DNA of 64,000 bases from Algoriphagus winogradskyi (GCF_900182815.1 NZ_FXUA01000001.1:558001-622000); one strand, 5' to 3'; shown: positions 16,715 to 25,979, counted from the first letter of the stretch. The notes: generated from the letters alone by a model not told the origin. Translations and numbers: made by a program.

Positions 16715-18181
16715 TTATTTACCTAAACTGTAGGCTTTGAATGAGGAAAAGAAAACTAGGCCATACCCTACCGCGAGCATGAGGTGAAAAGGTAACATCT
16801 CGAACGTGCTCCAATAAATATGAAGGCCAACCATGCCTGAAAAAACCAGCATCAAAATTCCTTCCATCCAGGTAGTTGCAGGGATTTTGAACTTGAGGTA
16901 GTGATTGCTTTCTAAGCCAGATCCGCTTTCGAGATTGAATTTCGGAGTACGGATAAAAGGTGATTTTTTACCTGAAAGGCCTTCCCAAACTGCCTGTGCA
17001 TTATGCAAAGCCAATCCCATAGAAACTGAAAGGAATAGAGGCAACATATAGATCGCTTGAATGAGACTTCTTAAGAAACTTCTCTTTTCGTAGAAATACG
17101 CAACCAAATAGACTCCAGCAATGATTACAAAACCTATCATGAATATACCAGCAAGTCTAAATAGATTGGCGGAAATCATTCCCTGCATTCCAGCCCACCA
17201 CACACCAATACTACTTAAACTCACCAAAAAGATTGCGATAAAAAGGCTGCTATTGAACAAATGAGCCATCGCATGTATCTTGATCCCGAAAGGCAAATCT
17301 TCCCCCAAAACTGCTTTTGCGTGCTTTCCAGCACACTCGGCACCTCCTTTTGTCCAGCGAAACTGCTGAGACTTGACTGCCGACATAATCGGAGGGAGCT
17401 CAGCCGGAGATTCAATTTCTGGTCTGTAGACAAATTCCCATCCTTTGCGCTGCGCGCGATAACTCAAATCCAAATCCTCTGTAAGCGTATCGTCTTGCCA
17501 GTCTCCCGCATCTATAATGCAGGACTTGCGCCAAATGCCGCCAGTCCCATTGAAATTGATAAAGGCATGTTGACTATTTCTACCGATTTGCTCGATCAGA
17601 AAATGTGCGTCTAAAGCAAAGGCCTGCAAGCGGGTCAATAGAGAATAATTTTTATTTAAATGTGTCCATCGCGTCTGCACCATTCCGACTTTTTCTGAAG
17701 AGAAATAAGGGATCGTTTTGATCAGAAATTCAGGATCAGGAACAAAATCCGCGTCAAAAATCGCAATGAATTCTCCGCTTGCTTTTGCCAAACCCTCCTT
17801 CAAAGCTCCGGCTTTAAATCCAGTCCGATCTGTCCGATGAATGTATTTGAAATTGATGTCTGGAAACTCCTGAATTTTCCTCTGAATAAGCTCAGCAGTC
17901 TGATCAGTACTATCATCCAACACTTGGATTTCTAGCAAATCTGATGGATAATTCATTTTAGCGACTGCCGAGATCAGGCGATCCACCACATACAGCTCAT
18001 TGAAAACAGGAAGTTGAATGGTGACTTTCGGCCAAGTTTCCGGAACCGGATGAGCCACTTTTCCCAGGTATTTTTTTGAGCGAAGAAAGCTCAAAAGCAA
18101 ATGCCCTTGAGCAAGGCTGTAAAGGAAAATAAACAGCATTCCCAGGGCATAAATCCCAATCAAAATATATAAGAAGATCAT
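16715..18181 (-). CDS. Processive GT2 glycosyltransferase, cellulose synthase/CslA-like
   Basis: The 488-residue product has one N-terminal span, a GT2 core and three or four C-terminal spans. Core motifs are TIQLPVFNELYVVDR, VLDDSTDQT, FDADFVPDP (DxD), TGGIWRK, TEDLDLSYRA (base region) and QQFRWTKGG (QxxRW). This set marks enzymes that extend and extrude beta-linked polymers, such as cellulose, glucomannan or related glycans. The similarity in layout to CslA/CslC-type enzymes is an impression, not a measurement. It directly abuts the 4Fe-4S membrane gene upstream (start of one beside stop of the other), so they share a transcript. Confidence 0.87.
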   Translation of the reverse strand: MIFLYILIGIYALGMLFIFLYSLAQGHLLLSFLRSKKYLGKVAHPVPETWPKVTIQLPVFNELYVVDRLISAVAKMNYPSDLLEIQVLDDSTDQTAELIQRKIQEFPDINFKYIHRTDRTGFKAGALKEGLAKASGEFIAIFDADFVPDPEFLIKTIPYFSSEKVGMVQTRWTHLNKNYSLLTRLQAFALDAHFLIEQIGRNSQHAFINFNGTGGIWRKSCIIDAGDWQDDTLTEDLDLSYRAQRKGWEFVYRPEIESPAELPPIMSAVKSQQFRWTKGGAECAGKHAKAVLGEDLPFGIKIHAMAHLFNSSLFIAIFLVSLSSIGVWWAGMQGMISANLFRLAGIFMIGFVIIAGVYLVAYFYEKRSFLRSLIQAIYMLPLFLSVSMGLALHNAQAVWEGLSGKKSPFIRTPKFNLESGSGLESNHYLKFKIPATTWMEGILMLVFSGMVGLHIYWSTFEMLPFHLMLAVGYGLVFFSSFKAYSLGK

Positions 18182-19726
18182 TTACGCATTTATCTTGATG
18201 GAATCATTTCCAATAATTATTGGCATTTCATTGATTCGATTTTCGGTTGAGCCATTTTCCAATTTCAGCACCCCACGCGGGCAAACTGATGAACAAACTC
18301 CACATCCTACACAGCTAGATCTGACGATTTCCTGTCCACGCTGTGCATACCAGCGCACATCAATTCCCATTTCGCAATGCGTAGAGCAATTGCCGCAAGA
18401 GATACACTGACCTCCATTGGTAGTGATTCTAAACCTGGATTTGAAGCGCTGAACTAAGCCTAAATAAGCAGCCAAAGGACATCCAAATCTACACCAAACA
18501 CGGTTGCCCATGAATGGATAAAAACCAGTTCCGACCACGCCCGCGAATACCGAACCAATCGCAAAACCATAGAACGAATGTAATTGGTTCGTGACATTCC
18601 CCAAAAGCGCAAAACCAGAAAAGTAATTAGCTATGGTCAAAGCTGTCATCAGCACCGCCAAAACCAATACACTGTGAATAATAACCCGCTCATATTTCCA
18701 AGCCTTCAAGGATTTGTCAGAAAGTTGGCGATAGGGATCTCCAAGCGTTTCAGCTAATCCTCCACAGCCGCAAACCCAGGAGCAATACCATCTTTTGCCA
18801 AAGAAATACGTGAAAGTCGGCACTCCAATTACGATGAGCAAAATCCCCCAAATCAACATAAACAACCCTACTCCACCCGAACTCAAAAAGGTATCGATCT
18901 GATAATCGTAGAAGAAATCGTAATCAAGTGGCCAGATGTTTTTGAAATCAAAATAGGGCTGATTGAGTAAAACGAGAATTTCCGGGATCAAAAAAGCAAA
19001 AGCTGTCTGGAAAAACATCACCGATGCCGTGCGAAGTTGCTGGTACTTATTGCCTCTATACTTTCTAAACATCCGCACTCCCATCACGATGATTGCAAGT
19101 GTGTAAATCGTACCGTAGAGGAACCACTGACTAGCAGGATTACCACTTAGAATCATACTCAGCGGAGTTACCATCCAGACTTGATTCACGATATAGGCTG
19201 GAAACCAATACAAAATGATGTAGAAAAGAATCAAATACGCTCCAGTTATCATTCCCATCCATCCACGGTTTTTCATTGAGGAATGGAAAATCCCGTTATT
19301 TTTGACTCCTGCAGGTTCATCTTGATACTTCGGAAGATTGTACATCAAGCCACCTAAAACCGCAAGTCCGATTGATAAACCGAAGAAAAGCCATGGATTA
19401 TCCCTCACAGAGCTACTCAAAGAACTTTGCGCTAGCGGAAAACTGTAATCATCCCAGATCACCTCATCCCACTTTGATTCTGCTTTTAGAGCTTCGTTAT
19501 ACTCATTGAAATTTTCATTGTAGGCAGAAAGAAATGAGAAGTTGGATGAATAAGTATCACCATACATTGGCGTAAGAATCTCAGCCATTTTCTCCTGATG
19601 GATATCCTTTGTATTGGCCAGAACTTGTTCTTCGGTGAGAGTATAATCTCCTAAAAAGGGCATAACTGTGAATACAGCTAATCCAATCAAAAACAATCCT
19701 ATACCAACAATTTGAATCATCTTCAT
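18182..19726 (-). CDS. Membrane 4Fe-4S protein, NapH/NosR/CcoG-like
   Basis: The 514-residue protein has one N-terminal span, a periplasmic loop of about 80 residues, and then six or more spans. Two cysteine-rich loops face each other (WYCSWVCGCGG and VWCRFGCPLAAY). The C-terminus carries two 4Fe-4S ferredoxin motifs (CISCGNCSTHCEMG and CVGCGVCSSVCPRG). This is the arrangement of quinol-oxidising or electron-transferring proteins of the NapH/NosR family. Its stop overlaps nothing, but its start overlaps the stop of the FAD oxidoreductase by 4 bp, so electrons could pass between NAD(P)H, FAD and this protein. The final acceptor is unknown. Confidence 0.88.
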   Translation of the reverse strand: MKMIQIVGIGLFLIGLAVFTVMPFLGDYTLTEEQVLANTKDIHQEKMAEILTPMYGDTYSSNFSFLSAYNENFNEYNEALKAESKWDEVIWDDYSFPLAQSSLSSSVRDNPWLFFGLSIGLAVLGGLMYNLPKYQDEPAGVKNNGIFHSSMKNRGWMGMITGAYLILFYIILYWFPAYIVNQVWMVTPLSMILSGNPASQWFLYGTIYTLAIIVMGVRMFRKYRGNKYQQLRTASVMFFQTAFAFLIPEILVLLNQPYFDFKNIWPLDYDFFYDYQIDTFLSSGGVGLFMLIWGILLIVIGVPTFTYFFGKRWYCSWVCGCGGLAETLGDPYRQLSDKSLKAWKYERVIIHSVLVLAVLMTALTIANYFSGFALLGNVTNQLHSFYGFAIGSVFAGVVGTGFYPFMGNRVWCRFGCPLAAYLGLVQRFKSRFRITTNGGQCISCGNCSTHCEMGIDVRWYAQRGQEIVRSSCVGCGVCSSVCPRGVLKLENGSTENRINEMPIIIGNDSIKINA

Positions 19727-21078
19727 ACGCTTGCTCCGAATAGTTTTTGGATAAATGATTTTTTGGAAACTTTGACATTTCCTCCGAATTGGTCTTTAAA
19801 AGCCTTTTGAATTTCAATATAATAAGGCGCGAAAAACTCAGGATCGAAATTGGCTTTATCAAGTTGGGAAATCACCTTAGCTCCATCCCACTTTTCTTTA
19901 ATAGCTTGATCAAAAAACTCATGTCTAAGTCTAAAACCGAAATTATTTACACCAATAATTTTATTCTGCTTATCCATGAGCATTCGGAAAGCCACTTTGC
20001 CTCCTGCGTGCTCCCAATAAAAAGATTTCACATTTTCGGAATCCCATTGCGCAGGGACTGTGCCGTAGGTCTGGTATTCAATATCCAGAAATTTGGCTGA
20101 GTTAAACCAAATCCCAGGCTGGTAAGTAACTTCTTTACCTGCCAAAATGTAGCCCAATGTTTCTCCATGCATTCTGCCCGTATACCAAACTTGTTCCACC
20201 TGCTTACGGTCTGCAGCCGGTGCCTCATGAAACTCGGCGCAATCCCCGATGGAATACACATTTGGAATATTGGTCTGAAAGCCGAAATCTACTTTTACTC
20301 CCCGATTGACTTCCAATTCAGTGTTTCTTAGAAAATCTATATTTGGAGTCACACCGGCAGTCAATCCAACAAACTGGCATTGGATTTCTTCTCCTGATTT
20401 CGTTCTGATTGCTTTTACCCGGGCATTTGGATCGGAGATAATCTCGTCTAATTCCTCCTTTAGTCTAAGATCGATATGATGCTCTCGCATGTGGCGACTT
20501 ACCAATTCTGACTCTTCTTTTGGCAAGATATTATTCCAAAAACCAGCTTCTCTTACTAGAAAGGTCACCGGGATCTTCTTGTAAGCAAGCATTTCGGCCA
20601 TTTCAATACCGATCAAGCCTCCTCCTACGATCACCGCACGTTCCACACCGGATTGGGTGTTTTTCTCCATCAGCTCTAAATCCTGCTTGGAATACAAACC
20701 TTGCACTCCTTGCAGATCCTCACCAGGCCAGCCAAACTTATTAGGCTTAGAACCTGTGGCAATTACAAGCTCATCGTAACTCAAATTTTCTCCTGATTTG
20801 AAAAGAAGAGTCTTAGCAGTAAAATCAATTGACTTGACCCAGGCCTCTTTCAATTCGATTCTGTTTTTCTCCCAAAACCAATTCTCGTAAGGCTGAGTGT
20901 GCTCAAATTTCATGTGGCCCATGAACACATACATCAAGGCTGTTCTGGAGAAAAAGTACTTCGATTCACCTGAAATCACGGTAATCCTTAAAGATTCATC
21001 AAGCTTCCGTAGCTGGCGAGCACAGGTAATTCCTGCTATTCCATTGCCTATGATGACCACATGGCGATTTGAACTCAT
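19723..21078 (-). CDS. NAD(P)/FAD-dependent oxidoreductase (nitrite reductase large-subunit/NOX-like fold)
   Basis: The 451-residue cytoplasmic protein has two dinucleotide sites: VVIIGNGIAGITCARQL at the N-terminus for FAD and AVIVGGGLIGIEMAEML for NAD(P). The FAD-closing motif VYSIGDCAEF follows. The C-terminal 150 residues (YWEHAGGKVAFRMLMDKQNK) differ from ferredoxin reductases and look like a substrate or partner domain. It probably moves electrons between NAD(P)H and the membrane 4Fe-4S protein encoded next, to which it is coupled by a 4-bp overlap. No redox-active CxxC pair is seen in the FAD domain. Confidence 0.85.
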   Translation of the reverse strand: MSSNRHVVIIGNGIAGITCARQLRKLDESLRITVISGESKYFFSRTALMYVFMGHMKFEHTQPYENWFWEKNRIELKEAWVKSIDFTAKTLLFKSGENLSYDELVIATGSKPNKFGWPGEDLQGVQGLYSKQDLELMEKNTQSGVERAVIVGGGLIGIEMAEMLAYKKIPVTFLVREAGFWNNILPKEESELVSRHMREHHIDLRLKEELDEIISDPNARVKAIRTKSGEEIQCQFVGLTAGVTPNIDFLRNTELEVNRGVKVDFGFQTNIPNVYSIGDCAEFHEAPAADRKQVEQVWYTGRMHGETLGYILAGKEVTYQPGIWFNSAKFLDIEYQTYGTVPAQWDSENVKSFYWEHAGGKVAFRMLMDKQNKIIGVNNFGFRLRHEFFDQAIKEKWDGAKVISQLDKANFDPEFFAPYYIEIQKAFKDQFGGNVKVSKKSFIQKLFGASV

Positions 21079-21129
21079 TGGTTGGGGGTTGAAATAAGAC
21101 TCAATTTGAAATTTACCAAAAACTTGGTT

Positions 21130-21894
21130 CTATTCGTTCAGATTCCAATCATAATCCAAATGAGACACTTTTGCATCTAGCTTAATTTTGACTTTACTAT
21201 ACTTATTTAAAAAGTCAATTAGGCTCCCATTCTTGGTGAAATCACCTTTGAACCAGGAGAAAATTGAAGAAATCTGAATAGCATTTGGGGTGATTTTATT
21301 TTTGGTGGAGTCGTTGATAAACCCTTTGGCTACTTTATCCAATTGGGAATCGATTGTTTGGGCTTCGAACGCTTCATTCAGCAATGGTGGACAGGAAACA
21401 GAAGCGCAATTAATCGCAAAGTGGATTCTAGGTTCTTCAAATTCTTTTCTCAAAATAGAATGCTCAATTTCATCCAAACTGGATTCTTGGCCTCCTATTG
21501 AGAAAAACTTGTAATGCCACACATCTTTGATCATCGGGATCTTCAATTTTGGCCCAAGATCCTTGATGCTTTCCACTGGATAATTATCCACAATTAATTT
21601 CACGGTGAAGGCATTATATGCATTGATCCAATAGGCCAATTGCTCTTCTTTTGACCAATTTTTACGATCTGGAGCATTTTCACTCAGACTTTTCACATAG
21701 GATTCAAGTTTCGCTTTTTCTTTGATAAATCCCTTGTAGTTCACCTTTCCATCCGCGCTCACGTTCGCCTTAAGCAATTCATTCCAAGCTTTATGACTTG
21801 GTGGAGTGGTTCCAGCTATTCCTGGGACTGAACTTTGACAGCTAAAAAGTATAATACTCAGCAGGACGATTATATGTGATTTTAGATTTTTCAT
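21130..21894 (-). CDS. DUF547 lipoprotein
   Basis: The 254-residue product has a lipobox (LSIILFSCQSS). The DUF547 core follows: EEQLAYWINAYNAFTVKL, FFSIGGQESSLDEIEH, and IHFAINCASVSCPPL with the Cys and His-like residues that make some authors compare it with papain-like or transglutaminase folds. Function is unknown. DUF547 genes often sit beside redox and glycosyltransferase genes, as here, where the FAD oxidoreductase starts 51 bp downstream. It is probably the leading gene of that run or part of it. Confidence 0.88.
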   Translation of the reverse strand: MKNLKSHIIVLLSIILFSCQSSVPGIAGTTPPSHKAWNELLKANVSADGKVNYKGFIKEKAKLESYVKSLSENAPDRKNWSKEEQLAYWINAYNAFTVKLIVDNYPVESIKDLGPKLKIPMIKDVWHYKFFSIGGQESSLDEIEHSILRKEFEEPRIHFAINCASVSCPPLLNEAFEAQTIDSQLDKVAKGFINDSTKNKITPNAIQISSIFSWFKGDFTKNGSLIDFLNKYSKVKIKLDAKVSHLDYDWNLNE

Positions 21895-21984
21895 TTGATA
21901 TTGTTTTGAACTGATTTACGATCAGAGCCCAAGTAAAGATGTAGGGAAATAGAAATAGGTCGCGGACAAGACCAAAAATGGCAA

Positions 21985-22494
21985 TTAATAAACCTTTTCT
22001 CCCTTATTCAACCAAATACCCCAGGATTTGGAATAGGTATGCACTTGATTTGTGGGAAATCCTTCGTGGAAAATTGGTCTTTCTTCGTTTGCCCATTCTA
22101 TCAGTCCTCCATATAAATTGTATACTTCGCTAAACCCCGCTTCTTTCAGTTTCTTACCTATTTCTTGAGATCGGGCTCCCACAGTGCAATAGACTAAAAC
22201 GGGCTTATTTTTATCTAACGAAGCCAATTTCTTCATTGAAAAAGTTTCGTAACCCACCCAGTTTGCACCCTCAAGATGACTGACAGCAAATTCTTCTTTT
22301 TCACGGGTATCGAGGACTTGATACTTATTTAAATCTTCTATCTGATCCGGTTTTAAAACTGGAAAACCGGGATCGTAAAGTGTAGAAAGTAAAACTTTAT
22401 ATGCTATGGATTGCGCATGAGCCTTGGGTGAAATAGCCCACATACTTACAACTAAAATCAGGGCAAGAAAGAAGGGAGTGATAAGTACTTTCAT
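21985..22494 (-). CDS. Exported rhodanese-domain protein
   Basis: The 169-residue protein has an N-terminal signal (residues 1-27, ending AHAQS) and a single rhodanese domain: YQVLDTREKEEFAVSHLEGA, and the active loop VYCTVGARSQEIG with catalytic Cys, then YNLYGGLIEWAN. Rhodaneses carry sulfane sulfur on that Cys. Periplasmic location suggests sulfur or thiol handling at the envelope. It lies 90 bp upstream of the DUF547 gene on the same strand, so co-transcription is possible. Confidence 0.9.
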   Translation of the reverse strand: MKVLITPFFLALILVVSMWAISPKAHAQSIAYKVLLSTLYDPGFPVLKPDQIEDLNKYQVLDTREKEEFAVSHLEGANWVGYETFSMKKLASLDKNKPVLVYCTVGARSQEIGKKLKEAGFSEVYNLYGGLIEWANEERPIFHEGFPTNQVHTYSKSWGIWLNKGEKVY

Positions 22495-22530
22495 ACTGCA
22501 TCAACTCCAAAAACCTTGTGGCTGTTCATT

Positions 22531-23250
22531 TCAGCCATAAAAATCAGAAAGCTTTACTAATCCATTTTTATCCAAAATGATGATCTTCTTGCCTTTGAGT
22601 TCGATAAGCTTATCTTTTTTGAATTCAGATAATAGTCTAATAACTGATTCTGTAGCAGTACCAATTAAACTTGCCAATTCCTCACGACTCAGCACCAAAT
22701 TAATCTGCTGTGGTTCTGATCCATCCAGTCCATAGGTGCTGGCAAGTTGCAAAAGTAGATATGCCAAACGCTCACGAATACTCTTTTGCGAAGCATCTAC
22801 GAGCTTTTCTTCCATCACTCCGATTTCATGGCTGAGCGCTTTGGTGAGTTTGGTGAAAAATGGTCCGTTGCTAATGACGGTTTTGAGGAAAGACTCTTTG
22901 GGTATAAAACAGATTTTGGCATCCTCAATCACCATAGCTGAGTTACTGTAATTTTCCTCCCCAAGTAAAGCCGAATAACCTAGAAGTCCGCCTTTATTAG
23001 TTAGATGAATAATCTGCTCCTTGCCATTAGATGCAGTTTTATAAACTTTTACCACACCGGAATTCACACAATACACGCCCAAAGGTTTTGCTCCTTCGTA
23101 ATAAAGCATCTGGCCTTTGCGATGTGAAATCATATTTTTATTGTCCGAGATATTGCAGGCTTGCTCTTCTGTAAGGTCGGAAAACATGGAGAATTTCCGG
23201 CTGGCACAAAGATCACAGGGGTGAATGGAAGAATTCTTGGACATACTCAA
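22531..23250 (-). CDS. Crp/Fnr-family transcription regulator
   Basis: The 239-residue protein has an N-terminal cyclic-nucleotide-type beta-roll (ISHRKGQMLYYEGAKPLGVY, then GGLLGYSALLGEENYS) and a C-terminal helix-turn-helix (LSREELASLIGTATESVIRL). It starts with HPCDLCASRKFSMF. Two close cysteines resemble the N-terminus of Fnr-type redox sensors, but there are too few in this stretch to claim an Fe-S cluster. It sits just upstream of the rhodanese and redox genes, all on the minus strand, so it may control them. A perfect inverted repeat near its own predicted promoter suggests autoregulation. Confidence 0.93.
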   Translation of the reverse strand: MSMSKNSSIHPCDLCASRKFSMFSDLTEEQACNISDNKNMISHRKGQMLYYEGAKPLGVYCVNSGVVKVYKTASNGKEQIIHLTNKGGLLGYSALLGEENYSNSAMVIEDAKICFIPKESFLKTVISNGPFFTKLTKALSHEIGVMEEKLVDASQKSIRERLAYLLLQLASTYGLDGSEPQQINLVLSREELASLIGTATESVIRLLSEFKKDKLIELKGKKIIILDKNGLVKLSDFYG

Positions 23251-23268
23251 ATAATATGATTTCAGATA

Positions 23269-23289
23269 CTGCGAGGATACTTCTCGCAG
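23269..23289. promoter_or_regulatory. Palindromic candidate operator in the leader of the Crp/Fnr gene
   Basis: CTGCGAG and CTCGCAG form a perfect 7-bp inverted repeat around a 7-bp spacer, 19 bp before the Crp/Fnr start codon. A near-consensus -7 box (TAAATTTA, minus strand, 23291-23298) adjoins it, so the repeat falls at the predicted transcription start. There is no T-run, which argues against a terminator. Confidence 0.4.
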
Positions 23290-23309
23290 GTAAATTTACA
23301 ACAAAGCAT

Positions 23310-23783
23310 TTAAACTGGAGGTTCAGGGAAAGTTTTCTCTTGAGTAAACTTCTCTGTAGAGGTATTAAAGCTCAGGCAAATATGCTGGAGTCCATTGCTA
23401 ATGACCAAAAAAGGAGTCTTTAATTCCTTATGGTACATGCATGCTTGCTCTATTGTTTTTTGCGATAGTTTAACCTTAGGCGCCTTGCATTCGATCAGCA
23501 AATAGGGTTTGCCATTGGTATCCCAAACCACCAGATCTGTACGTTTCAAAAGTTTGTTATAGACTAAGGCCTTTTCCAACGCTAAGAGCCCTTTTGGGAA
23601 TTTCAGCTGAGTGATCAGAAAATTAATCCAGTGCTGACGAACCCATTCTTCAGGCGTGAGCACTAATTGCTTTTTGCGAAGCGCATCAAAGACCCACATT
23701 CTTCCACCTTTCTCTTGAAGGTGAGGCTCGAAATGAGGGAGATTAAGTTTAGGTAACTGTATTTGATCCAGATTAGAATCCAT
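23310..23783 (-). CDS. Type I restriction R-subunit N-terminal-like (HSDR_N) nuclease-fold protein
   Basis: The 157-residue stand-alone domain contains the PD-(D/E)xK pattern seen in HSDR_N proteins: RTDLVVWDTNGKPYLLIECK, with Asp, Glu and Lys in order, preceded by LTPEEWVRQHWINFLI. There is no helicase, methylase or specificity gene nearby, so it is not part of a restriction operon. Such single-domain genes are common chromosomal genes in Bacteroidota with no proven role. It starts 51 bp before the helix-hairpin-helix gene's stop and may share a transcript with it. Confidence 0.85.
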   Translation of the reverse strand: MDSNLDQIQLPKLNLPHFEPHLQEKGGRMWVFDALRKKQLVLTPEEWVRQHWINFLITQLKFPKGLLALEKALVYNKLLKRTDLVVWDTNGKPYLLIECKAPKVKLSQKTIEQACMYHKELKTPFLVISNGLQHICLSFNTSTEKFTQEKTFPEPPV

Positions 23784-23833
23784 GTGTCAAAGATGGCGAA
23801 AATCGCTCAGTTGGGAAAAGTAGATTTATTGAC

Positions 23834-24517
23834 CTAGTCAAAATCTAAATAAGGGGAAATTTTATCTATCCATTCCTCTTTAAAAATCTTGATTCGTTTC
23901 AAATCATCCGAAGAATGAAAATTTCCATGCTGCTTACGAAAAGCTATCAAAACCTTAGATTCTGAATAACTGAAATAAGGATGCTTGCCAAGCTCATCGA
24001 CTTCAACTTGATTGATTTTTACTTTTTTAAAAATAGCAGGTGAAAAATCAAAATACTCCCAGATGGCATCGATTGTTTCTGGTTTCAAGCCATAAACTTC
24101 AGTGAGTTGATTTTTGCTGTGAAGACCACCCAAACTCTCCCGAAACTTAACAATTCTGCTTGCTGTGCTTTGCCCAATACCTGGTACTATCTGTAATAAT
24201 ACCGAGTCAGCTTCTGAAAACGGGATACGCTTTAGGTTATCGAGCTGCTTCTCATTTGACTTTTTGATAATTGTGTCCTCAGGATTGAAAACTGGGTATG
24301 GAGAACTCACGAGGACTACTCCCGAAGCTTCTAGACTATCCAATGTTGCCAAATACTGAAGATGGAAATCCTCAGCAGCGCCATTTCTAAGTTCTTTTAG
24401 AATCCTAGTAGATAAAACCAAGAGTAACAAAACTGGAATAAGCATCACAAATCCTCGTGATTCCTTTCTCGAAAACCCCAGGTAAATTTTAAGCCAATAA
24501 AAAAATCTAGCGTTCAT
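23834..24517 (-). CDS. Helix-hairpin-helix (ComEA-like) membrane-anchored DNA-binding protein
   Basis: The 227-residue protein has one N-terminal membrane span (FVMLIPVLLLLVLSTRI) and then two or three helix-hairpin-helix units: LQIVPGIGQSTASRIVKFRE, GLKPETIDAIWEYF and the diverged KHPYFSYSESKVLIAFRKQ-type segment, ending DLKRIKIFKEEWIDKISPYL. The fold binds DNA backbone without sequence preference. Membrane anchoring resembles ComEA, which holds incoming DNA during transformation, but no other competence genes are in view. Confidence 0.87.
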   Translation of the reverse strand: MNARFFYWLKIYLGFSRKESRGFVMLIPVLLLLVLSTRILKELRNGAAEDFHLQYLATLDSLEASGVVLVSSPYPVFNPEDTIIKKSNEKQLDNLKRIPFSEADSVLLQIVPGIGQSTASRIVKFRESLGGLHSKNQLTEVYGLKPETIDAIWEYFDFSPAIFKKVKINQVEVDELGKHPYFSYSESKVLIAFRKQHGNFHSSDDLKRIKIFKEEWIDKISPYLDFD

Positions 24518-24686
24518 AGTACTTGAAAAAAAATGATGGAACTATTCAACTAAATATAAGTTACTAGTTTTAGATTAAGTTTTCAATAGCTCCAATAAAT
24601 TTGAAAAAAGAGAACTAGCTTATTTAGATAGATTCCAAATTAACAGATCCTTCCACAAAATGGGCACTTCCCGTGCGTATGTCTGT

Positions 24687-24694
24687 TAAATTTG
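24687..24694 (+). promoter_or_regulatory. -7 promoter box of hemA
   Basis: TAAATTTG matches TAnnTTTG exactly and lies 16 bp before the hemA start, giving a predicted leader of about 10 nt. No clear -33 TTG is visible at the usual distance. Confidence 0.5.
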
Positions 24695-24710
24695 TAGCCC
24701 AAGCTTAAGT

Positions 24711-25979
24711 ATGATGCAAGTCAATTTTAGAGCCCTCAGTTTATCCCACAAAAATGCACCTGTTCAAATCAGAGAAATCATTTCTCTAGACGAAAAGGCC
24801 GTACACGGTATCTTGCTGAAAATCAAAGACTTTTTTAACTTAAATGACACATTAATACTTTCCACTTGTAACAGAACGGAAGTATACTACAGTCATGATC
24901 AAGATATCAGTACGGAGCTTATCAAGCTAATTGGGCTTGAAAAAGGACTGGTTGATATCGTTAATTACCTGGAGTATTTTGAGGTCATAAATGATGATCG
25001 CGCTGCAATTCGACATTTGTTTCGTGTTTCCATGGGTCTGGAAGCTCAAGTCGTAGGTGATATTCAAATATCAAATCAGATCAAAAGAGCCTATCAGGCA
25101 TCTGCGGATCTGGATATGACAGGACCATTTCTTCATCGTTTGATGCACACGGTCTTTTTCACCAATAAGCGCATAGTGCAGGAAACAGCATTCCGAGATG
25201 GAGCAGCATCTTTGTCTTATGCAGCCATTGAATTGATTGAAAGCTTAACTTCGAACACCTTCGAACCAAGAATTCTATTAATCGGTGTCGGCGAAATCGG
25301 TGAGGATGTGGCTAAAAACATGGTTCATCTCCCATCCGCAAAAGTCAAAATCACGAATAGAACCTTATCCAAAGCAGAGCCAATTGCTGCAGAAATGGGC
25401 TTCGAAGTAGTGCCTTTTGAGAATTGTTTGGACGCAATGGAAGAAGCTGACGTGATCGTATCGTCTATTCAGCGTTCTGAGCCATTTATCACTAAGGAAT
25501 TGGTGAAGAAATTTCAGATCAATAGCTACAAATTACTAGTGGATCTCTCTGTGCCGAGAAGTATAGAAACATCCGTTGAAGACGTACCAGGCGTAATACT
25601 ATATAATGTAGATAACATCAGAAGTAAGGCATCTGAGACACTGGAAAAAAGATTGGCTTCAGTTCCAAGGGTAGAAGAAATAATAGAAGAAAGCATCAAA
25701 GAGTTTTTCGATTGGAAAAAGGAAATGATCGCTTCTCCTACTATCAATAAGCTTAAGCAATCTTTGGAACAAATCCGTCAGGAGGAAATGGCGAGATTTA
25801 TGAAAAATGCGGATAAAAAAGAATATGCCGTGATTGACAAAATCACCAAAAGCATGATGCAAAAAGTCCTCAAAGTACCAGTGGTACAACTTCGGGCCGC
25901 ATGCCAGCGTGATCAAGCAGAGGAAATGATCCAAATCATATCCGATCTGTTTGATCTAGAAAGAGTAAAAACAGAGTAG
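24711..25979 (+). CDS. hemA: Glutamyl-tRNA reductase
   Basis: The 422-residue enzyme reduces glutamyl-tRNA(Glu) with NADPH to glutamate-1-semialdehyde, the first committed step of C5 tetrapyrrole synthesis. LILSTCNRTEVYY carries the thioester-forming Cys (residue 53). GVGEIGEDVAKNM is the NADPH site, and GLEAQVVGDIQISNQIKRAY is the conserved catalytic-domain helix. Full length compares well with the family. Met1 and Met2 are adjacent and either could start. The next pathway enzyme, hemL, is also in this window at 49861-51156 but is not linked. A strong terminator follows. Confidence 0.97.
   Translation: MMQVNFRALSLSHKNAPVQIREIISLDEKAVHGILLKIKDFFNLNDTLILSTCNRTEVYYSHDQDISTELIKLIGLEKGLVDIVNYLEYFEVINDDRAAIRHLFRVSMGLEAQVVGDIQISNQIKRAYQASADLDMTGPFLHRLMHTVFFTNKRIVQETAFRDGAASLSYAAIELIESLTSNTFEPRILLIGVGEIGEDVAKNMVHLPSAKVKITNRTLSKAEPIAAEMGFEVVPFENCLDAMEEADVIVSSIQRSEPFITKELVKKFQINSYKLLVDLSVPRSIETSVEDVPGVILYNVDNIRSKASETLEKRLASVPRVEEIIEESIKEFFDWKKEMIASPTINKLKQSLEQIRQEEMARFMKNADKKEYAVIDKITKSMMQKVLKVPVVQLRAACQRDQAEEMIQIISDLFDLERVKTE

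Noticed and set aside
9957..22494. Arsenosugar synthesis cluster
   Set aside because: DUF547, glycosyltransferases and redox genes recall it, but neither the radical SAM protein ArsS nor the methyltransferase ArsM is present in this window.
23310..23783. Restriction-modification system
   Set aside because: Only a stand-alone HSDR_N-type domain is present, without methylase, specificity or helicase genes.
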